Assembly (NCBI RefSeq): GCF_900103275.1
Contig: NZ_FNGP01000001.1
Coordinates: forward strand, 434,001-498,000
DNA from: Tessaracoccus oleiagri
Lineage (GTDB): Bacteria > Actinomycetota > Actinomycetes > Propionibacteriales > Propionibacteriaceae
Length of the DNA stretch: 64,000 nt
Direction: 5' to 3'
This document shows positions 26,301 to 33,520 of this stretch, piece by piece. Position 1 is the first letter of the stretch, and each line of letters opens with the position of its first letter. A program made the translations under genes and the position numbers. The notes under the pieces are model-generated. The model was given only the letters and a program-made list of their open reading frames with translations. It was not told the DNA's origin and did not search any database.

Positions 26301-26396
26301 TACCGGGCTGGCGGGGTGCGGATCCCCGCCGACGTGTGGGCGGACCTCGTCGCCGGCCTCGAGGAGCTGATTCTCGACATTCGCGTCGGGGGCTGA
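23343..26396 (+). CDS. GH94 phosphorylase, candidate 1,2-beta-oligoglucan (sophoro-oligosaccharide) phosphorylase
   Basis: 1017 residues from ATG 23343, 2 bases after the GH3 stop. Long N-terminal beta-sandwich domains (to about residue 500) precede the alpha/alpha-barrel. GH94 signatures: AWGTRDVCQGPVGLL near residue 533 (family W-G-x-R-D-x-x-Q), YGHGDWNDSL near residue 660 (the GDWND motif carrying the general acid), and GLRHGSLQV/THTFLRAEAASFWGRE in the phosphate-site part. The size is nearer the 1,2-beta-oligoglucan phosphorylases (about 1100 residues) than cellobiose phosphorylases (about 820). With GH3 and the GH144-like protein this supports beta-1,2-glucan use: chains shortened with phosphate to give glucose 1-phosphate. 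Cytoplasmic; last gene of the operon. Confidence 0.85.
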   Translation: MTELTIRPTFTSAGALARLDAGDLSLLQYPASELEPGPHQVWLRWRSPDGHRPLGLTGPAGGGTVVRAGDGIVLRGREDEVEWELWWDQPAGGGRFGWGLRVVNHGEHPVELDAVWTVDAALTPWDALRRNEFYVAQYLDLTPISDGDRLLIAVRQNMPGDANPWLALGATRRVVGWCTDALQLRPDVPGTGLDLSADLPAERLQHEHTLAGLQTEPWRLAPGEEGFVGYRGVVVADHPEASSDEDAERVRGALADGWAEAAPSVSGDAAPAEPTLFSPPRFAHGEDLHESEFLRLVGGGGSVERGPDGEAWSYSVGGAHVVAAAKERAVLRPHGHIVRASAGARPQDPTAAVTAWMGGTFASQLTLGNASGEPLLSIRRSYLGLVQTDGVRLFVRDGDEGWRLLGQPSAWAADDSSATWWYRLGERTVQVETRLTLARLTVRVDVGGAPLDVLVSISTPDDWRTEEHPATSGFALEIPVGGPDAPAADAPVLRLHGDDPTSERLDAFLPWLVHNAHVHYQAPRGLEQFTGGAWGTRDVCQGPVGLLVATGRLRVVRDVLLAVFAGQQDDGDWPQWFQYLAADRGPGHRESHGDVVYWPLLALGEYLQMTGDLGILDEEVGWVGQAELLPATPLRAHVEAAVDHLLSARSADPRLPAYGHGDWNDSLQPANPDLARQMVSTWTAELEVKALSTLADGLGSADAEMAERLRAIAAETEAAIRDSLLIDGELCGYAVVADGRVEPIVHPRDARTGLRHGSLQVIHAIADELLTPEEAESHVRIVDEHLDGPTGIYLFDRPVDYHGGETHTFLRAEAASFWGREIGLMYTHAHLRWIEALLRLGLADRAWRALDLVIPDGLTAAVPGALPRQSNTYFSSVDAAFRDRADAEARADRMFDPEFGFEGGWRVYSSGPGLILRLVTEGFLGLRQDVGGLLVDPVLPAGRYEAVVPLGGLRVRARYHVAAPGHGVQGVEVDGDAVATEPVPRRYRAGGVRIPADVWADLVAGLEELILDIRVGG

Positions 26397-26406
26397 CTCC
26401 CGGCCA

Positions 26407-26447
26407 GGTGATTGAGCCAGCGAGCGAAGCGAGCGCCGGTCGAAATC
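26407..26447. repeat. TGAG...GTCGAA-type extragenic repeat downstream of the phosphorylase gene
   Basis: GGTGATTGAG (26407-26416) and GGTCGAAATC (26438-26447) bracket a repetitive AGCGAGCGAAGCGAGCG core. The outer GATT...AATC ends are inverse to each other. Layout parallels the repeat inside the GH3 gene: TGAG on the left, TCGAA on the right, variable GC-rich middle. It sits 10 bases after the operon stop and may act as a transcript end or simply be a dispersed repeat. Confidence 0.6.
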
Positions 26448-26517
26448 AACAGCCCGAACCACCGACAATGATCTCAACCATCAATCATCCTGTCCGGCGG
26501 GCCCTGTAGAGCGATCG

Positions 26518-27201
26518 TCACGACCCCGTCCCACCACGGCGGCTCCCCCACGGCCCGAAGCTCGGGCGGCGCAGCGAGACGGACAGCGCCCCGGGCAGCT
26601 GCCAGTTGCGCCACCTGGCGATGAGGCCGAGCGCCGCGGCCGTGAGGATCGCTGTGGCCATGCCGAGCTCGTAGCGGCCGTAGTGCAGCAGGATCGCCAT
26701 CTCGGCGCTGGCGACGACGGCGACCGTCGCGTAGAGCGGGTTGCCGCCGAAGATGCTGGGCACGTCGTTGACCATCACGTCACGCAGCATGCCGCCACCC
26801 ACCGCGGTGATGACGCCGAGCAGGATCGCCGGGGCCCAGCCGAGGCCGGCGCCGAGCGCCTTGGTGGTGCCGGTGGCCGCCCAGCAGCCGAGGGCGAGGA
26901 CGTCGATGACCGCCAATGCGCGCCGGGGCGTGCGGCCGTCGAGCCGGATGACGTAGGCGATGAGTGCCGCGCTCACGGCCCCGACGAGGTAGGCCGGGTC
27001 GGTGAGGGCCACGGGGAAGCCGATGCCGAGCATCACGTCGCGCAACAGCCCACCGCCCAGGCCTGAGGCGATGGCGAGGAACAGGAAACCGATCAGGTCG
27101 AAGCCCTTCGAGCGCGCGACGACGCCGCCCAGCAGCCCGTTGCCGACGACGCCGGCGACATCCACGACCCGGAAGAGCGCGTCCGGTGTCCACTCCTCCA
27201 C
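26518..27201 (-). CDS. TRIC/UPF0126-type membrane protein
   Basis: 227 residues from a GTG at 27199-27201 with GGGAG upstream on the minus strand; longer readings upstream have no membrane-protein character. Two homologous halves of three helices are visible, each with the diagnostic glycine motif: GLGGGLLRDVML (about residue 46) and AVGGGMLRDVMVNDVP (about residue 133). These are the GGG-(L/M)-RD loops of the prokaryotic trimeric intracellular cation channel family, which conducts monovalent cations in characterised members. The role here is unknown. Divergent from the YCII gene. Confidence 0.85.
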   Translation of the reverse strand: MEEWTPDALFRVVDVAGVVGNGLLGGVVARSKGFDLIGFLFLAIASGLGGGLLRDVMLGIGFPVALTDPAYLVGAVSAALIAYVIRLDGRTPRRALAVIDVLALGCWAATGTTKALGAGLGWAPAILLGVITAVGGGMLRDVMVNDVPSIFGGNPLYATVAVVASAEMAILLHYGRYELGMATAILTAAALGLIARWRNWQLPGALSVSLRRPSFGPWGSRRGGTGS

Positions 27202-27342
27202 GGTCGGCTCCCTTCCCTCGGGTCGATCCGAGTCTAGGACGGTGGCCGTTCCCGCAGGATCGGTGTCGATTTCGCGGATCCTCGTTCGTCTAGGGTGTGA
27301 CTGCGCCGCACGGGTGCAGTCGACATCGATGAGGAGTCGAAC

Positions 27343-27690
27343 ATGAAATACGTACTGCTGCTGATGGGCAACGTCGACGGACCACGCTGCGGAGAGGACG
27401 ACGTGCCGGGCATGGAGGAGTACATCGCGTTCCAGCGCGAACTCCAGGAGGCCGGGGTCTTCGCCGACGGCTTCGAGCTCGCCGACCCGCAGGAGACCAC
27501 GACCGTCATGCGTCCGAGCCGCACTGCGGAGCCGGTGGTCACCGCCGGCCCGTACGCCGAGAGCCGAGAGTTCGTCGGCGGCACGTTCATCCTCGACGTG
27601 GAGAACCTCGACGAGGCGCTGCGCTGGGCCGCGAAGTGCCCGGGCGCGATCGACGGGCGTGTCGAGGTGCGTCCCATGGTGGGCGCGTGA
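27343..27690 (+). CDS. YCII/DGPF-domain protein paired with an ECF sigma factor
   Basis: 115 residues from ATG 27343. The sequence KYVLLLMGN... and TAGPYAESREFVGGTFILDV followed by LDEAL match the YCII-related (DGPF) fold, with the eponymous DGPF replaced by AGPY. It overlaps the sigma-factor start by 4 bases (GTGA), so the two are co-translated. Linkage of DGPF proteins to ECF42-type sigma factors is well established, but the biochemical role of the partner is not known. Confidence 0.85.
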   Translation: MKYVLLLMGNVDGPRCGEDDVPGMEEYIAFQRELQEAGVFADGFELADPQETTTVMRPSRTAEPVVTAGPYAESREFVGGTFILDVENLDEALRWAAKCPGAIDGRVEVRPMVGA

Positions 27691-28925
27691 CCCCAGCCGA
27701 CGACGTGCTCGCCCGGGTCCACCGGGAGGAGCACTCGCGACTCCTGGCCACCCTGGTGCGGCGGTTCGGCGACCTCGACCTCGCCGAGGACGCCGCCCAG
27801 GAGGCCATGGAGTCGGCACTCGCGACGTGGCCGCGCGACGGGGTGCCCCGGCAGCCCCTCGCGTGGCTCATCACCGCCGCGCGCCGGAAGGCGCTCGACC
27901 GTGTGCGCCGCGACTCCGTGCTGGCCCAACGGCTGGCCGCGCTGCACGTCGAGGAGGACCGGCGCCCGCAGCCCAGCCCGGATGCGATCGTCGACGGCGA
28001 CAGCCTCCCCGACGAGCGGCTCGCCATGCTGATGGGCTGCTGCCACCCCGCCATTGCGCCGCGCGACCGCGTCGCGCTGATGCTGCGCTTCGTGGGCGGG
28101 CTCAGCACAGGCGAGGTGGCGCAGGCGCTGCTCGTGCCGGTGCCGACCCTGCAGGCCCGGATCACCCGCGCGAAGAAGCGGATCGCGACCAACCGCATCC
28201 CCCTCACCGTGCCCGACGACCCCGACGAGCGGGCGCGGCGGCTCCCGCTCGTGCTGGCCGCGATCTCGCTCATCTTCACCGAGGGCTACGACGCCTCGAG
28301 CGGCGACCACCCGCAGCGCGCGGAGCTCACCGCCGAAGCGATCCGGCTGGCCCGCATCACCGCCGCGCTCGTGCCGCACCACGCCGAGCCGACCGGACTG
28401 CTCGCCCTCCTGCTGCTCACCGACGCGCGGGCCGCCGCTCGGGTGGACACCGACGGCGTGCCGGTGCCGTTGGAGGACCAGGACCGCGCCCGCTGGGACC
28501 GCGAGCGCCTCGTCGAGGGCGTGCGGCTGGCGGAACGGGCCGCGACTATGCCGCACGCCTCCCGGTTCGCGATCCAGGCCGCCATCGCCGCGGTGCATGC
28601 GGAGGCGCCGGCCTTCGCCGAGACGGACTGGGCGCAGATCGTCGCGCTCTATGACCTCCTGCTCCGCGAGGGCGACGACCCCGTGGTCCGCCTCAACCGC
28701 GCCATCGCCGTGGGGCGCCGGGACTCGCCCGACGAGGGGCTTGCCCTGCTGCGGGCGCTCGCCGACGAGCCCGAACTCGTGAACCACCACCCGTACCACG
28801 TGGCGCTCGCGCTGTTCCTTGACGAGGTGGGCGAACACGACGAGGCAACCCGCGCCTGGCAGCACGCGCTGACGCTCGCCGACAACGGCGGCATGCGCCG
28901 GTTCATCGAGCGCAAGCTTGCCTGA
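27687..28925 (+). CDS. ECF sigma factor with C-terminal TPR-like domain (ECF42 type)
   Basis: 412 residues from GTG 27687. Region 2 is near residues 10-75 (ARVHREEHSRLLATLVRRF, LAEDAAQEAMESAL, PLAWLITAARRKALDRVRR), region 4 near residues 120-165 (PRDRVALMLRFVGGLSTGEV, PTLQARITRAKKRI). A long C-terminal helical extension (LTAEAIRLARITAALVPHH ... PVVRLNRAIAVG) has the TPR-like character of the ECF42 group. No anti-sigma factor gene is adjacent; control is thought to be through the extension. Paired with the DGPF gene upstream. Probably directs a small stress or resistance regulon. Confidence 0.88.
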   Translation: MTPADDVLARVHREEHSRLLATLVRRFGDLDLAEDAAQEAMESALATWPRDGVPRQPLAWLITAARRKALDRVRRDSVLAQRLAALHVEEDRRPQPSPDAIVDGDSLPDERLAMLMGCCHPAIAPRDRVALMLRFVGGLSTGEVAQALLVPVPTLQARITRAKKRIATNRIPLTVPDDPDERARRLPLVLAAISLIFTEGYDASSGDHPQRAELTAEAIRLARITAALVPHHAEPTGLLALLLLTDARAAARVDTDGVPVPLEDQDRARWDRERLVEGVRLAERAATMPHASRFAIQAAIAAVHAEAPAFAETDWAQIVALYDLLLREGDDPVVRLNRAIAVGRRDSPDEGLALLRALADEPELVNHHPYHVALALFLDEVGEHDEATRAWQHALTLADNGGMRRFIERKLA

Positions 28926-28935
28926 GCCGGCGCGG

Positions 28936-29259
28936 TCAGGCGGCCGATGGCAGCCTCGCCCGGGCGGACTCGTACGCGATGAGCGCGGTGCTCGCCAGCT
29001 CCGCCGTCGACGGGCGCGGCGCCTTCACCCCGATCCCGGGCCCGGAGACGGTCCAGATCCCGGTGTCGGAGGTGTCCGACTTCGCCACGACAATGAGGCC
29101 TTGGGACGTCGGGAAGGAGAGGCGGGGACGCGCGTCGTCGATGACGACGAGTCGCTCGAGCTCGGGACGCACCGCGATGAGGTGCGACTTCACGGAGTAG
29201 ATCAGCAACAGGTCTGCGATGCCGGTGTCGTTCAGCTCGTCCATGTCACCACACTGCAT
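28936..29259 (-). CDS. Hypothetical small protein
   Basis: 107 residues from ATG 29259 (AGAGGTGG just upstream on the minus strand); an ATG at 29244 would remove five residues. The sequence alternates short beta-like strands (LLLIYSV, RLVVIDD, GLIVVAK) with loops, and includes a SGPGIGV turn. No membrane segment and no family that I recognise. It is convergent with the sigma-factor gene, 10 bases from its stop. Confidence 0.5.
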   Translation of the reverse strand: MQCGDMDELNDTGIADLLLIYSVKSHLIAVRPELERLVVIDDARPRLSFPTSQGLIVVAKSDTSDTGIWTVSGPGIGVKAPRPSTAELASTALIAYESARARLPSAA

Positions 29260-29409
29260 GCCACCTCTGACAGTTTTCGTCCGTCCGTTCTGATTGGCGT
29301 GTTGCGGCGGGTCGATCGACGCGATTCGCCCGCCGCCGGGGGCGGCCGCGACTTAGGCTTTGGATCAATGGCGAGCGGCACGTTGCCGCGATCCCGACAG
29401 GAGCCACCG

Positions 29410-30642
29410 ATGAGCGACCCGACCGTAGCCACCGCCACACCTGACGCCGCCACAGCCCGCAAAATGCTCGTGCTGGCCACCGTCGGCTTCGCCCTCTGCT
29501 TCTGGGCGTGGGCGCTGCTCGCCCCCTTGGCAGTCACGCTCCGGGAGGAGCTCGGGCTCACGTCGCTGGAGCAGTCGCTGGTCGTGGCGACGCCGGTGCT
29601 GGTGGGGTCGCTCGGGCGCATCCCAGTCGGCGCGCTGACCGACCGGCTCGGCGCGAAGGTGATGTTCCCGGCCGTCGCCGGCATCGCCATCCTGCCGGTC
29701 CTGTTCCTCGCCTTCTTCGGCACGAGCCTCGCCGCGCTCCTGATCGGCGGCTTCTTCCTGGGCATCGCGGGGACGTCGTTCGCCGTGGGCGTGCCGTTCG
29801 TGAACGCTTGGCACCCGCCGTCGAAGCGCGGCGCCGCGCTGGGACTGTTCGGCATGGGCAATGGCGGCACCGCCGTCGCCGCCTTCTCGACCCTCCCCCT
29901 CGCCGGCCTGCTCGGCCGCTCGGCGCCGTTCATCCTGGTGGCGATCCTGCTGGCGTCGTACGCGGTGCTGGCGTGGTTCACGCTGCGGACTCCCCCGGGC
30001 CGCCCGCGCGCCGGCGGCGCGAACTGGCTGCGCGCGGCGGCCCACACCCTCGCGCAACCGGTCGCCATCAAGCTGGCCCTGCTCTACGCGATCTCCTTCG
30101 GCGGGTTCGTCGCGTTCAGCGTGTACCTGCCCACCTATCTGGTGAACAACTTCGGCATGGACAAGGGCGGCGCCTCCTTCCGGATGGCGGGCTTCGTCGT
30201 CGTGTCGGTGGTGGCGCGGCCCATCGGCGGCTGGCTGTGCGACCGCTACTCGAAGACCAAGGTGCTCGCCATCCTCCTCGTCGCCACCGGCGCCTTCGCC
30301 CTGCTCGCCACGGTGGTCGGCGCGGGCACGATCGACCTCGCCCTCGAGCCCGTCGGCACCGTCGCCTTCCTCGGCATGGCGGCCGGGCTCGGCGCCGGAG
30401 CGGGCGCCGTGTTCGCGCTCGTCGCGGCGCTGGTGGAGCCGGAGCGGGTCGGCGCGGTCACCGGCGTCGTGGGCGCAGCCGGCGGACTCGGCGGCTTCGT
30501 CCCGCCGCTGCTCATGGGCGTCATCTACGACTCCTTCGGCAGCTACACCCTCGGCCTGCTGCTGCTCGCCATCGTGGCCGTGGCGGGCGGGCTCTACGCG
30601 CTCGTCGGGTTCCGCAAGGAATTGGCCGCGCACCATGGCTGA
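29410..30642 (+). CDS. MFS transporter, nitrate/nitrite (NarK)-like
   Basis: 410 residues. ATG 29410 with AGGAG 6 bases upstream; an ATG at 29368 is in frame but lacks a site. Twelve hydrophobic segments. NarK-like features: an early FCFWAWALLAPLAV helix, GRIPVGALTDRLGAK after helix 2, a GMGNGGTAVAAF glycine-rich stretch (nitrate signature 1-like), SFGGFVAFSVYLPTYL, and GAGAGAVFALVA in the second half. It probably moves nitrate, nitrite or another small anion across the membrane; no nitrate reductase genes are in the window. Overlaps the HIT gene by 8 bases. Confidence 0.8.
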   Translation: MSDPTVATATPDAATARKMLVLATVGFALCFWAWALLAPLAVTLREELGLTSLEQSLVVATPVLVGSLGRIPVGALTDRLGAKVMFPAVAGIAILPVLFLAFFGTSLAALLIGGFFLGIAGTSFAVGVPFVNAWHPPSKRGAALGLFGMGNGGTAVAAFSTLPLAGLLGRSAPFILVAILLASYAVLAWFTLRTPPGRPRAGGANWLRAAAHTLAQPVAIKLALLYAISFGGFVAFSVYLPTYLVNNFGMDKGGASFRMAGFVVVSVVARPIGGWLCDRYSKTKVLAILLVATGAFALLATVVGAGTIDLALEPVGTVAFLGMAAGLGAGAGAVFALVAALVEPERVGAVTGVVGAAGGLGGFVPPLLMGVIYDSFGSYTLGLLLLAIVAVAGGLYALVGFRKELAAHHG

Positions 30643-31057
30643 GCCGCCCACCGACCTCGTCTGCGGCATCGTCGGCGGCGACGTACAGGCCGCGGTCGTG
30701 CACCGCGACGAGCACACCGTCGCCTTCCTCGACCACCGTCCGCTGTTCAAGGGCCACACGCTGGTCTGCCCGGTGGAGCACGTCGACACGCTCACCGACC
30801 TGCCGCCCCACCTCGTCGCGCCCCTCTTCACCGCGGTGCAGCGGGTGGCCGACGCGATGGTCGACACCCTGGGCGCCGACGGCAGCTTCACCGCCATCAA
30901 CACCGTGGTCAGCCAGTCCGTGCCGCACCTGCACGTGCACGTGGTGCCGCGCGTGAAGGGCGACGGGTTGCGCGGCTTCTTCTGGCCCCGCGTGAAGTAC
31001 GAGGAGGGGGAGGCCGAGCGCTACGCGCAGCTGCTGCGGGACTCGCTGAACCGGTAA
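30635..31057 (+). CDS. HIT-family nucleotide-binding protein
   Basis: 140 residues from ATG 30635, inside the end of the MFS gene. The histidine triad is HLHVHVVPR (about residues 99-107), and KGHTLVCPVEH is the conserved strand upstream. Family members hydrolyse or transfer nucleoside monophosphates from dinucleotides or AMP-conjugates. Complete length for a single-domain HIT protein. Confidence 0.9.
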   Translation: MAEPPTDLVCGIVGGDVQAAVVHRDEHTVAFLDHRPLFKGHTLVCPVEHVDTLTDLPPHLVAPLFTAVQRVADAMVDTLGADGSFTAINTVVSQSVPHLHVHVVPRVKGDGLRGFFWPRVKYEEGEAERYAQLLRDSLNR

Positions 31058-31118
31058 CCCCCGACCCGCCGCTGGGGAAGAATGAGAGATCTGAACGATC
31101 GAGCGAGAGGGGCAGTCG

Positions 31119-31652
31119 ATGTTGAGGAAGAACAAGCACAAGAGCAGGACGAAGGGTGCCGCGCCCGAGCCGAAGGTGGTGCCGTTCCTCGGCTCGACCG
31201 CGGCCGTGATCGCCACCGCGCTGGCCGGATCCGTCGCCACCGACCCCAAGAGCGCGTGGTACCGCTCCCTCGACAAGCCGAAGTGGCAGCCGCCCGGCGG
31301 GCTGTTCCCGGTCGTCTGGACCGGGCTGTACACGAGCATCGCGGTGGTCGCCGGCAAGGTCCTCGCCGACGCGGAACGGCGCCACGACGACGAGCGGGTC
31401 CGCCAGTACAAGCGCGCGCTCGCACTCAACCTCCTCCTCAACGCCGGCTGGAGCTTCGCGTTCTTCAAGTTCAAGAAGCTCGGCCTGGCCGCCGTCGTGG
31501 CCGGGGCCCTGTCCGCGAGCTCCACCGGGCTCATGAAGGAATCCGGCAAGACCGACCCCAAGCTGGGGAAGGCGCTGCTGCCGTACGCCGCCTGGACCAC
31601 CTTCGCCACCGCGCTCTCCACCGAGATCTGGACGCGCAACCGCCAGTCCTGA
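31119..31652 (+). CDS. TspO/MBR-family membrane protein
   Basis: 177 residues from ATG 31119 (GAGAGG upstream). Five helices with the tryptophan-rich family pattern: WYRSLDKPKWQPPGGLFPVV (PxWxPP near residue 55), then LNLLLNAGWSFAFFKFKK. An N-terminal lysine-rich extension precedes helix 1. Members bind porphyrins or other planar ligands and influence stress responses. Followed 9 bases later by a large palindrome. Confidence 0.88.
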   Translation: MLRKNKHKSRTKGAAPEPKVVPFLGSTAAVIATALAGSVATDPKSAWYRSLDKPKWQPPGGLFPVVWTGLYTSIAVVAGKVLADAERRHDDERVRQYKRALALNLLLNAGWSFAFFKFKKLGLAAVVAGALSASSTGLMKESGKTDPKLGKALLPYAAWTTFATALSTEIWTRNRQS

Positions 31653-31661
31653 CGCCCAGAT

Positions 31662-31747
31662 TCAAGAAACTTCACTTGCTTGCTCCACCGGGGCCCCGGC
31701 CCCGCGGGGCGCGCCGGCTCCCGCGTCAAGCAAGTGAAGTTTCTTGA
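31662..31747. repeat. 86-bp inverted-repeat element with 21-bp perfect arms
   Basis: Left arm 31662-31682 begins TCAAGAAACTTCACTTGCTT; right arm 31727-31747 is its exact inverse. The 44-base spacer is very GC-rich. The arm aligns to the arm of the 79-bp element that follows: TTCAAGAAACTTCACTTGCT against TTACAGAAAACTCATTTGCT, with small gaps. It lies 9 bases after the TspO stop, so it may also end transcription. Confidence 0.8.
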
Positions 31748-31783
31748 TTTCGGGGGCGGCACGCCGCTTCCGCCCCGGCCGGA

Positions 31784-31862
31784 TTACAGAAAACTCATTT
31801 GCTGGGCGATCTCACCGCTCCGGCCAAGCGTCGAGATCGCCCAGCAAATGAGTTTTCTGTAA
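31784..31862. repeat. 79-bp palindromic element, copy 1
   Basis: Left arm 31784-31813 (30 bases, starts TTACAGAAAACTCATTTGCT and ends GGGCGATCTC) and right arm 31833-31862 are exact inverses; the 19-base spacer is 31814-31832. The arms are identical to those of the copy at 63596-63674, while the spacers differ at a few positions. AT-rich tips on a GC-rich background. No coding capacity. Confidence 0.9.
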
Positions 31863-31919
31863 TTTCGCGGGTCCAAACCTTGACCAGGCCGCCCCGCCCG
31901 TGCTTCACTCTTCAACAGT

Positions 31920-32029
31920 AGGAGGGGAGTACCCCCGAGCGCTTCGTCGTCACTACGGCCCCACCCGGGGTCCGGCGAGCGGGTCCGACAAGGGCTGGGA
32001 GAGACCTCCGATCGCAACGATCGGAAGGT
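31920..32029 (+). promoter_or_regulatory. yybP-ykoY-type manganese riboswitch upstream of terC
   Basis: The two most conserved blocks of the family are visible: GGGGAGTA (31924-31931) and GGGAGAGACCT (31997-32007). GGAGG (31921-31925) can pair with CCTCC (32005-32009) to close helix P1. Immediately after is CCGATC-GCAAC-GATCGG (32008-32024), which extends with ACCT (32004-32007) pairing AGGT (32026-32029), the region of the ribosome-binding site before ATG 32036. The two foldings compete for 32004-32009. This fits translational control in which Mn2+-stabilised P1 frees the ribosome-binding site. TerC-family genes are a known target of this riboswitch. Confidence 0.8.
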
Positions 32030-32035
32030 TTCGTC

Positions 32036-33064
32036 ATGGATGTCCCGTTCTGGCTGTGGGTCGCGGTGCTCGGCTTCATCGTCGTAATGCTCGCCGTCGA
32101 CCTCTTCGCCCACCGCAAGGCGCACGTCATCGGCGTGCGCGAGGCCGCGCTCTGGTCCGTGGTCTGGGTGGCGTTCGGCGTCGGCTTCGGCGGCGTGATC
32201 TGGTGGCTCCACGGCGCCGAGCTCGGCCAGCAGTACTTCGCCGGCTACTTCATCGAGAAGTCGCTCGCCGTCGACAACGTCTTCGTCTGGGCCATCATCT
32301 TCGGCTACTTCGCCGTCCCGCGCGAGTACCAGCACCGGGTGCTGTTCCTCGGAGTGCTCGGCGCGCTCGTGTTCCGCGGCATCTTCATCGCCGGCGGCGC
32401 GGTGCTCATCGAGCGCTTCTCCTGGATCCTCTACGTCTTCGCCGCGTTCCTGCTCTGGACCGGCTGGAAGATGCTCCGCCAGCGCCACGAGCACCTGGAC
32501 CCCGAGCGCTCGCTCGTCCTGCGCTGGTTCCGCCGCGCCGTCCCCATGACCGACGCCTACCACGGGCAGCGGCTCCTCATCCGCCGCGGCGGCGCCATCC
32601 TCGCCACCCCGCTGCTCGCGGTGCTGGTGCTCGTCGAGGCCACCGACATCCTCTTCGCCGTCGACTCCATCCCCGCGATCTTCGCCGTCACCAGCGAGCC
32701 GTTCATCGTGTTCACCGCCAACGCGTTCGCCATCCTGGGCCTGCGCGCGATGTACTTCCTACTCGCCGACCTGATGCACCGCTTCGTGTACCTCAAGGTC
32801 GGGCTCGCGTTCGTGCTCATCTGGGTGGGCATCAAGATGATGCTGAAGGTCGACGTCGTCTACATCCCCACGCCGATCTCGCTCGCGGTGATCGCGACGA
32901 TCATCGTCGCCTCGGTCGTGGCGAGCCTGTACGCCACCCGCGGCCAGGGGCGGCGGGCCCCGACGACCCCGGCCGACGCCCCCTTCCGCACGGCCACCGC
33001 CGACGAGCTCGCCGAGGCCGGACCGCTGTGGCCGAGGCGCGCCCCGTCGCTGCGTAACCGCTAG
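32036..33064 (+). CDS. TerC-family membrane protein (Alx/MeeF-type), candidate Mn2+ exporter
   Basis: 342 residues from ATG 32036. Seven or more helices. TerC signature pairs are clear: YFAGYFIEKSLAVDNVFVW (about residues 67-85) and VLVEATDILFAVDSIPAIFA (about residues 197-216), each with the acidic residues thought to bind metal. The C-terminus is a hydrophilic tail. Control by a yybP-ykoY-type leader supports a role in manganese export or in loading metal during secretion, as shown for TerC proteins elsewhere. Confidence 0.92.
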   Translation: MDVPFWLWVAVLGFIVVMLAVDLFAHRKAHVIGVREAALWSVVWVAFGVGFGGVIWWLHGAELGQQYFAGYFIEKSLAVDNVFVWAIIFGYFAVPREYQHRVLFLGVLGALVFRGIFIAGGAVLIERFSWILYVFAAFLLWTGWKMLRQRHEHLDPERSLVLRWFRRAVPMTDAYHGQRLLIRRGGAILATPLLAVLVLVEATDILFAVDSIPAIFAVTSEPFIVFTANAFAILGLRAMYFLLADLMHRFVYLKVGLAFVLIWVGIKMMLKVDVVYIPTPISLAVIATIIVASVVASLYATRGQGRRAPTTPADAPFRTATADELAEAGPLWPRRAPSLRNR

Positions 33065-33107
33065 TGAACCGCCGAACGTGGCCCCGGTCAGGTGCACCAT
33101 TGCTTCC

Positions 33108-33419
33108 ATGACCGATCCGAAGCAGAAGCTCACCCCCGCCGAGATCGACGACGCCCAGCTGGGCGAGTGGCGCCGCGAGGACGAGACCCTCGTCGCCCAC
33201 TTCGACACGGGCGACTTCACCACGGGGCTCGAGTTCGTGAACCTGATCGGGGACGCGGCGGAGTCGCTCAACCACCACCCGGTGCTCACGCTCACCTACG
33301 ACCGCGTGAAGCTGCGGCTATGGAGCCACGACGTCGGCGGCATCACCATCCGCGACATCGAGCTGGCCAAGGTCATCAACGAGCGGGCGGTGCAGCTGGG
33401 CGTCGACTTCGCCCGGTAG
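33108..33419 (+). CDS. 4a-hydroxytetrahydrobiopterin dehydratase (PCD/DCoH)
   Basis: 103 residues from ATG 33108. The catalytic stretch ESLNHHPVLTLTYDRVKLRL followed by WSHDVGGIT matches (E/D)xxxHHPxxxxxYxxVxxxLxTHxxGG of pterin carbinolamine dehydratases; the tandem His pair and the later His are all present, although T in THD is replaced by S. It regenerates the pterin cofactor or prevents 7-isomer formation. No aromatic hydroxylase gene is nearby. Confidence 0.88.
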   Translation: MTDPKQKLTPAEIDDAQLGEWRREDETLVAHFDTGDFTTGLEFVNLIGDAAESLNHHPVLTLTYDRVKLRLWSHDVGGITIRDIELAKVINERAVQLGVDFAR

Positions 33420-33520
33420 GAGGCGACGGGGAGGGTCTGGGCACGCCCATCTACAATTGAGCCTGCCGACCGATCTCCCCGATTCAGCAGCAGCATCCTG
33501 CGGATCAGAAAGGCCGCGAG

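Noticed and set aside
23298-26477. 1059-codon open frame antisense to the GH94 gene
   Set aside because: Composition is typical of an antisense shadow of GC-rich coding DNA, with no recognisable motif, while the sense strand has all GH94 signatures.
28936-29259. PhnH-like fragment
   Set aside because: Only a short SGPGI-type turn resembles it; the rest does not match and no phn genes are near.
31784-31862. Simple intrinsic terminator
   Set aside because: Arms of 30 bases with AT-rich outer ends, identical in a second copy 32 kb away, are not explained by termination alone, although that role is not excluded.
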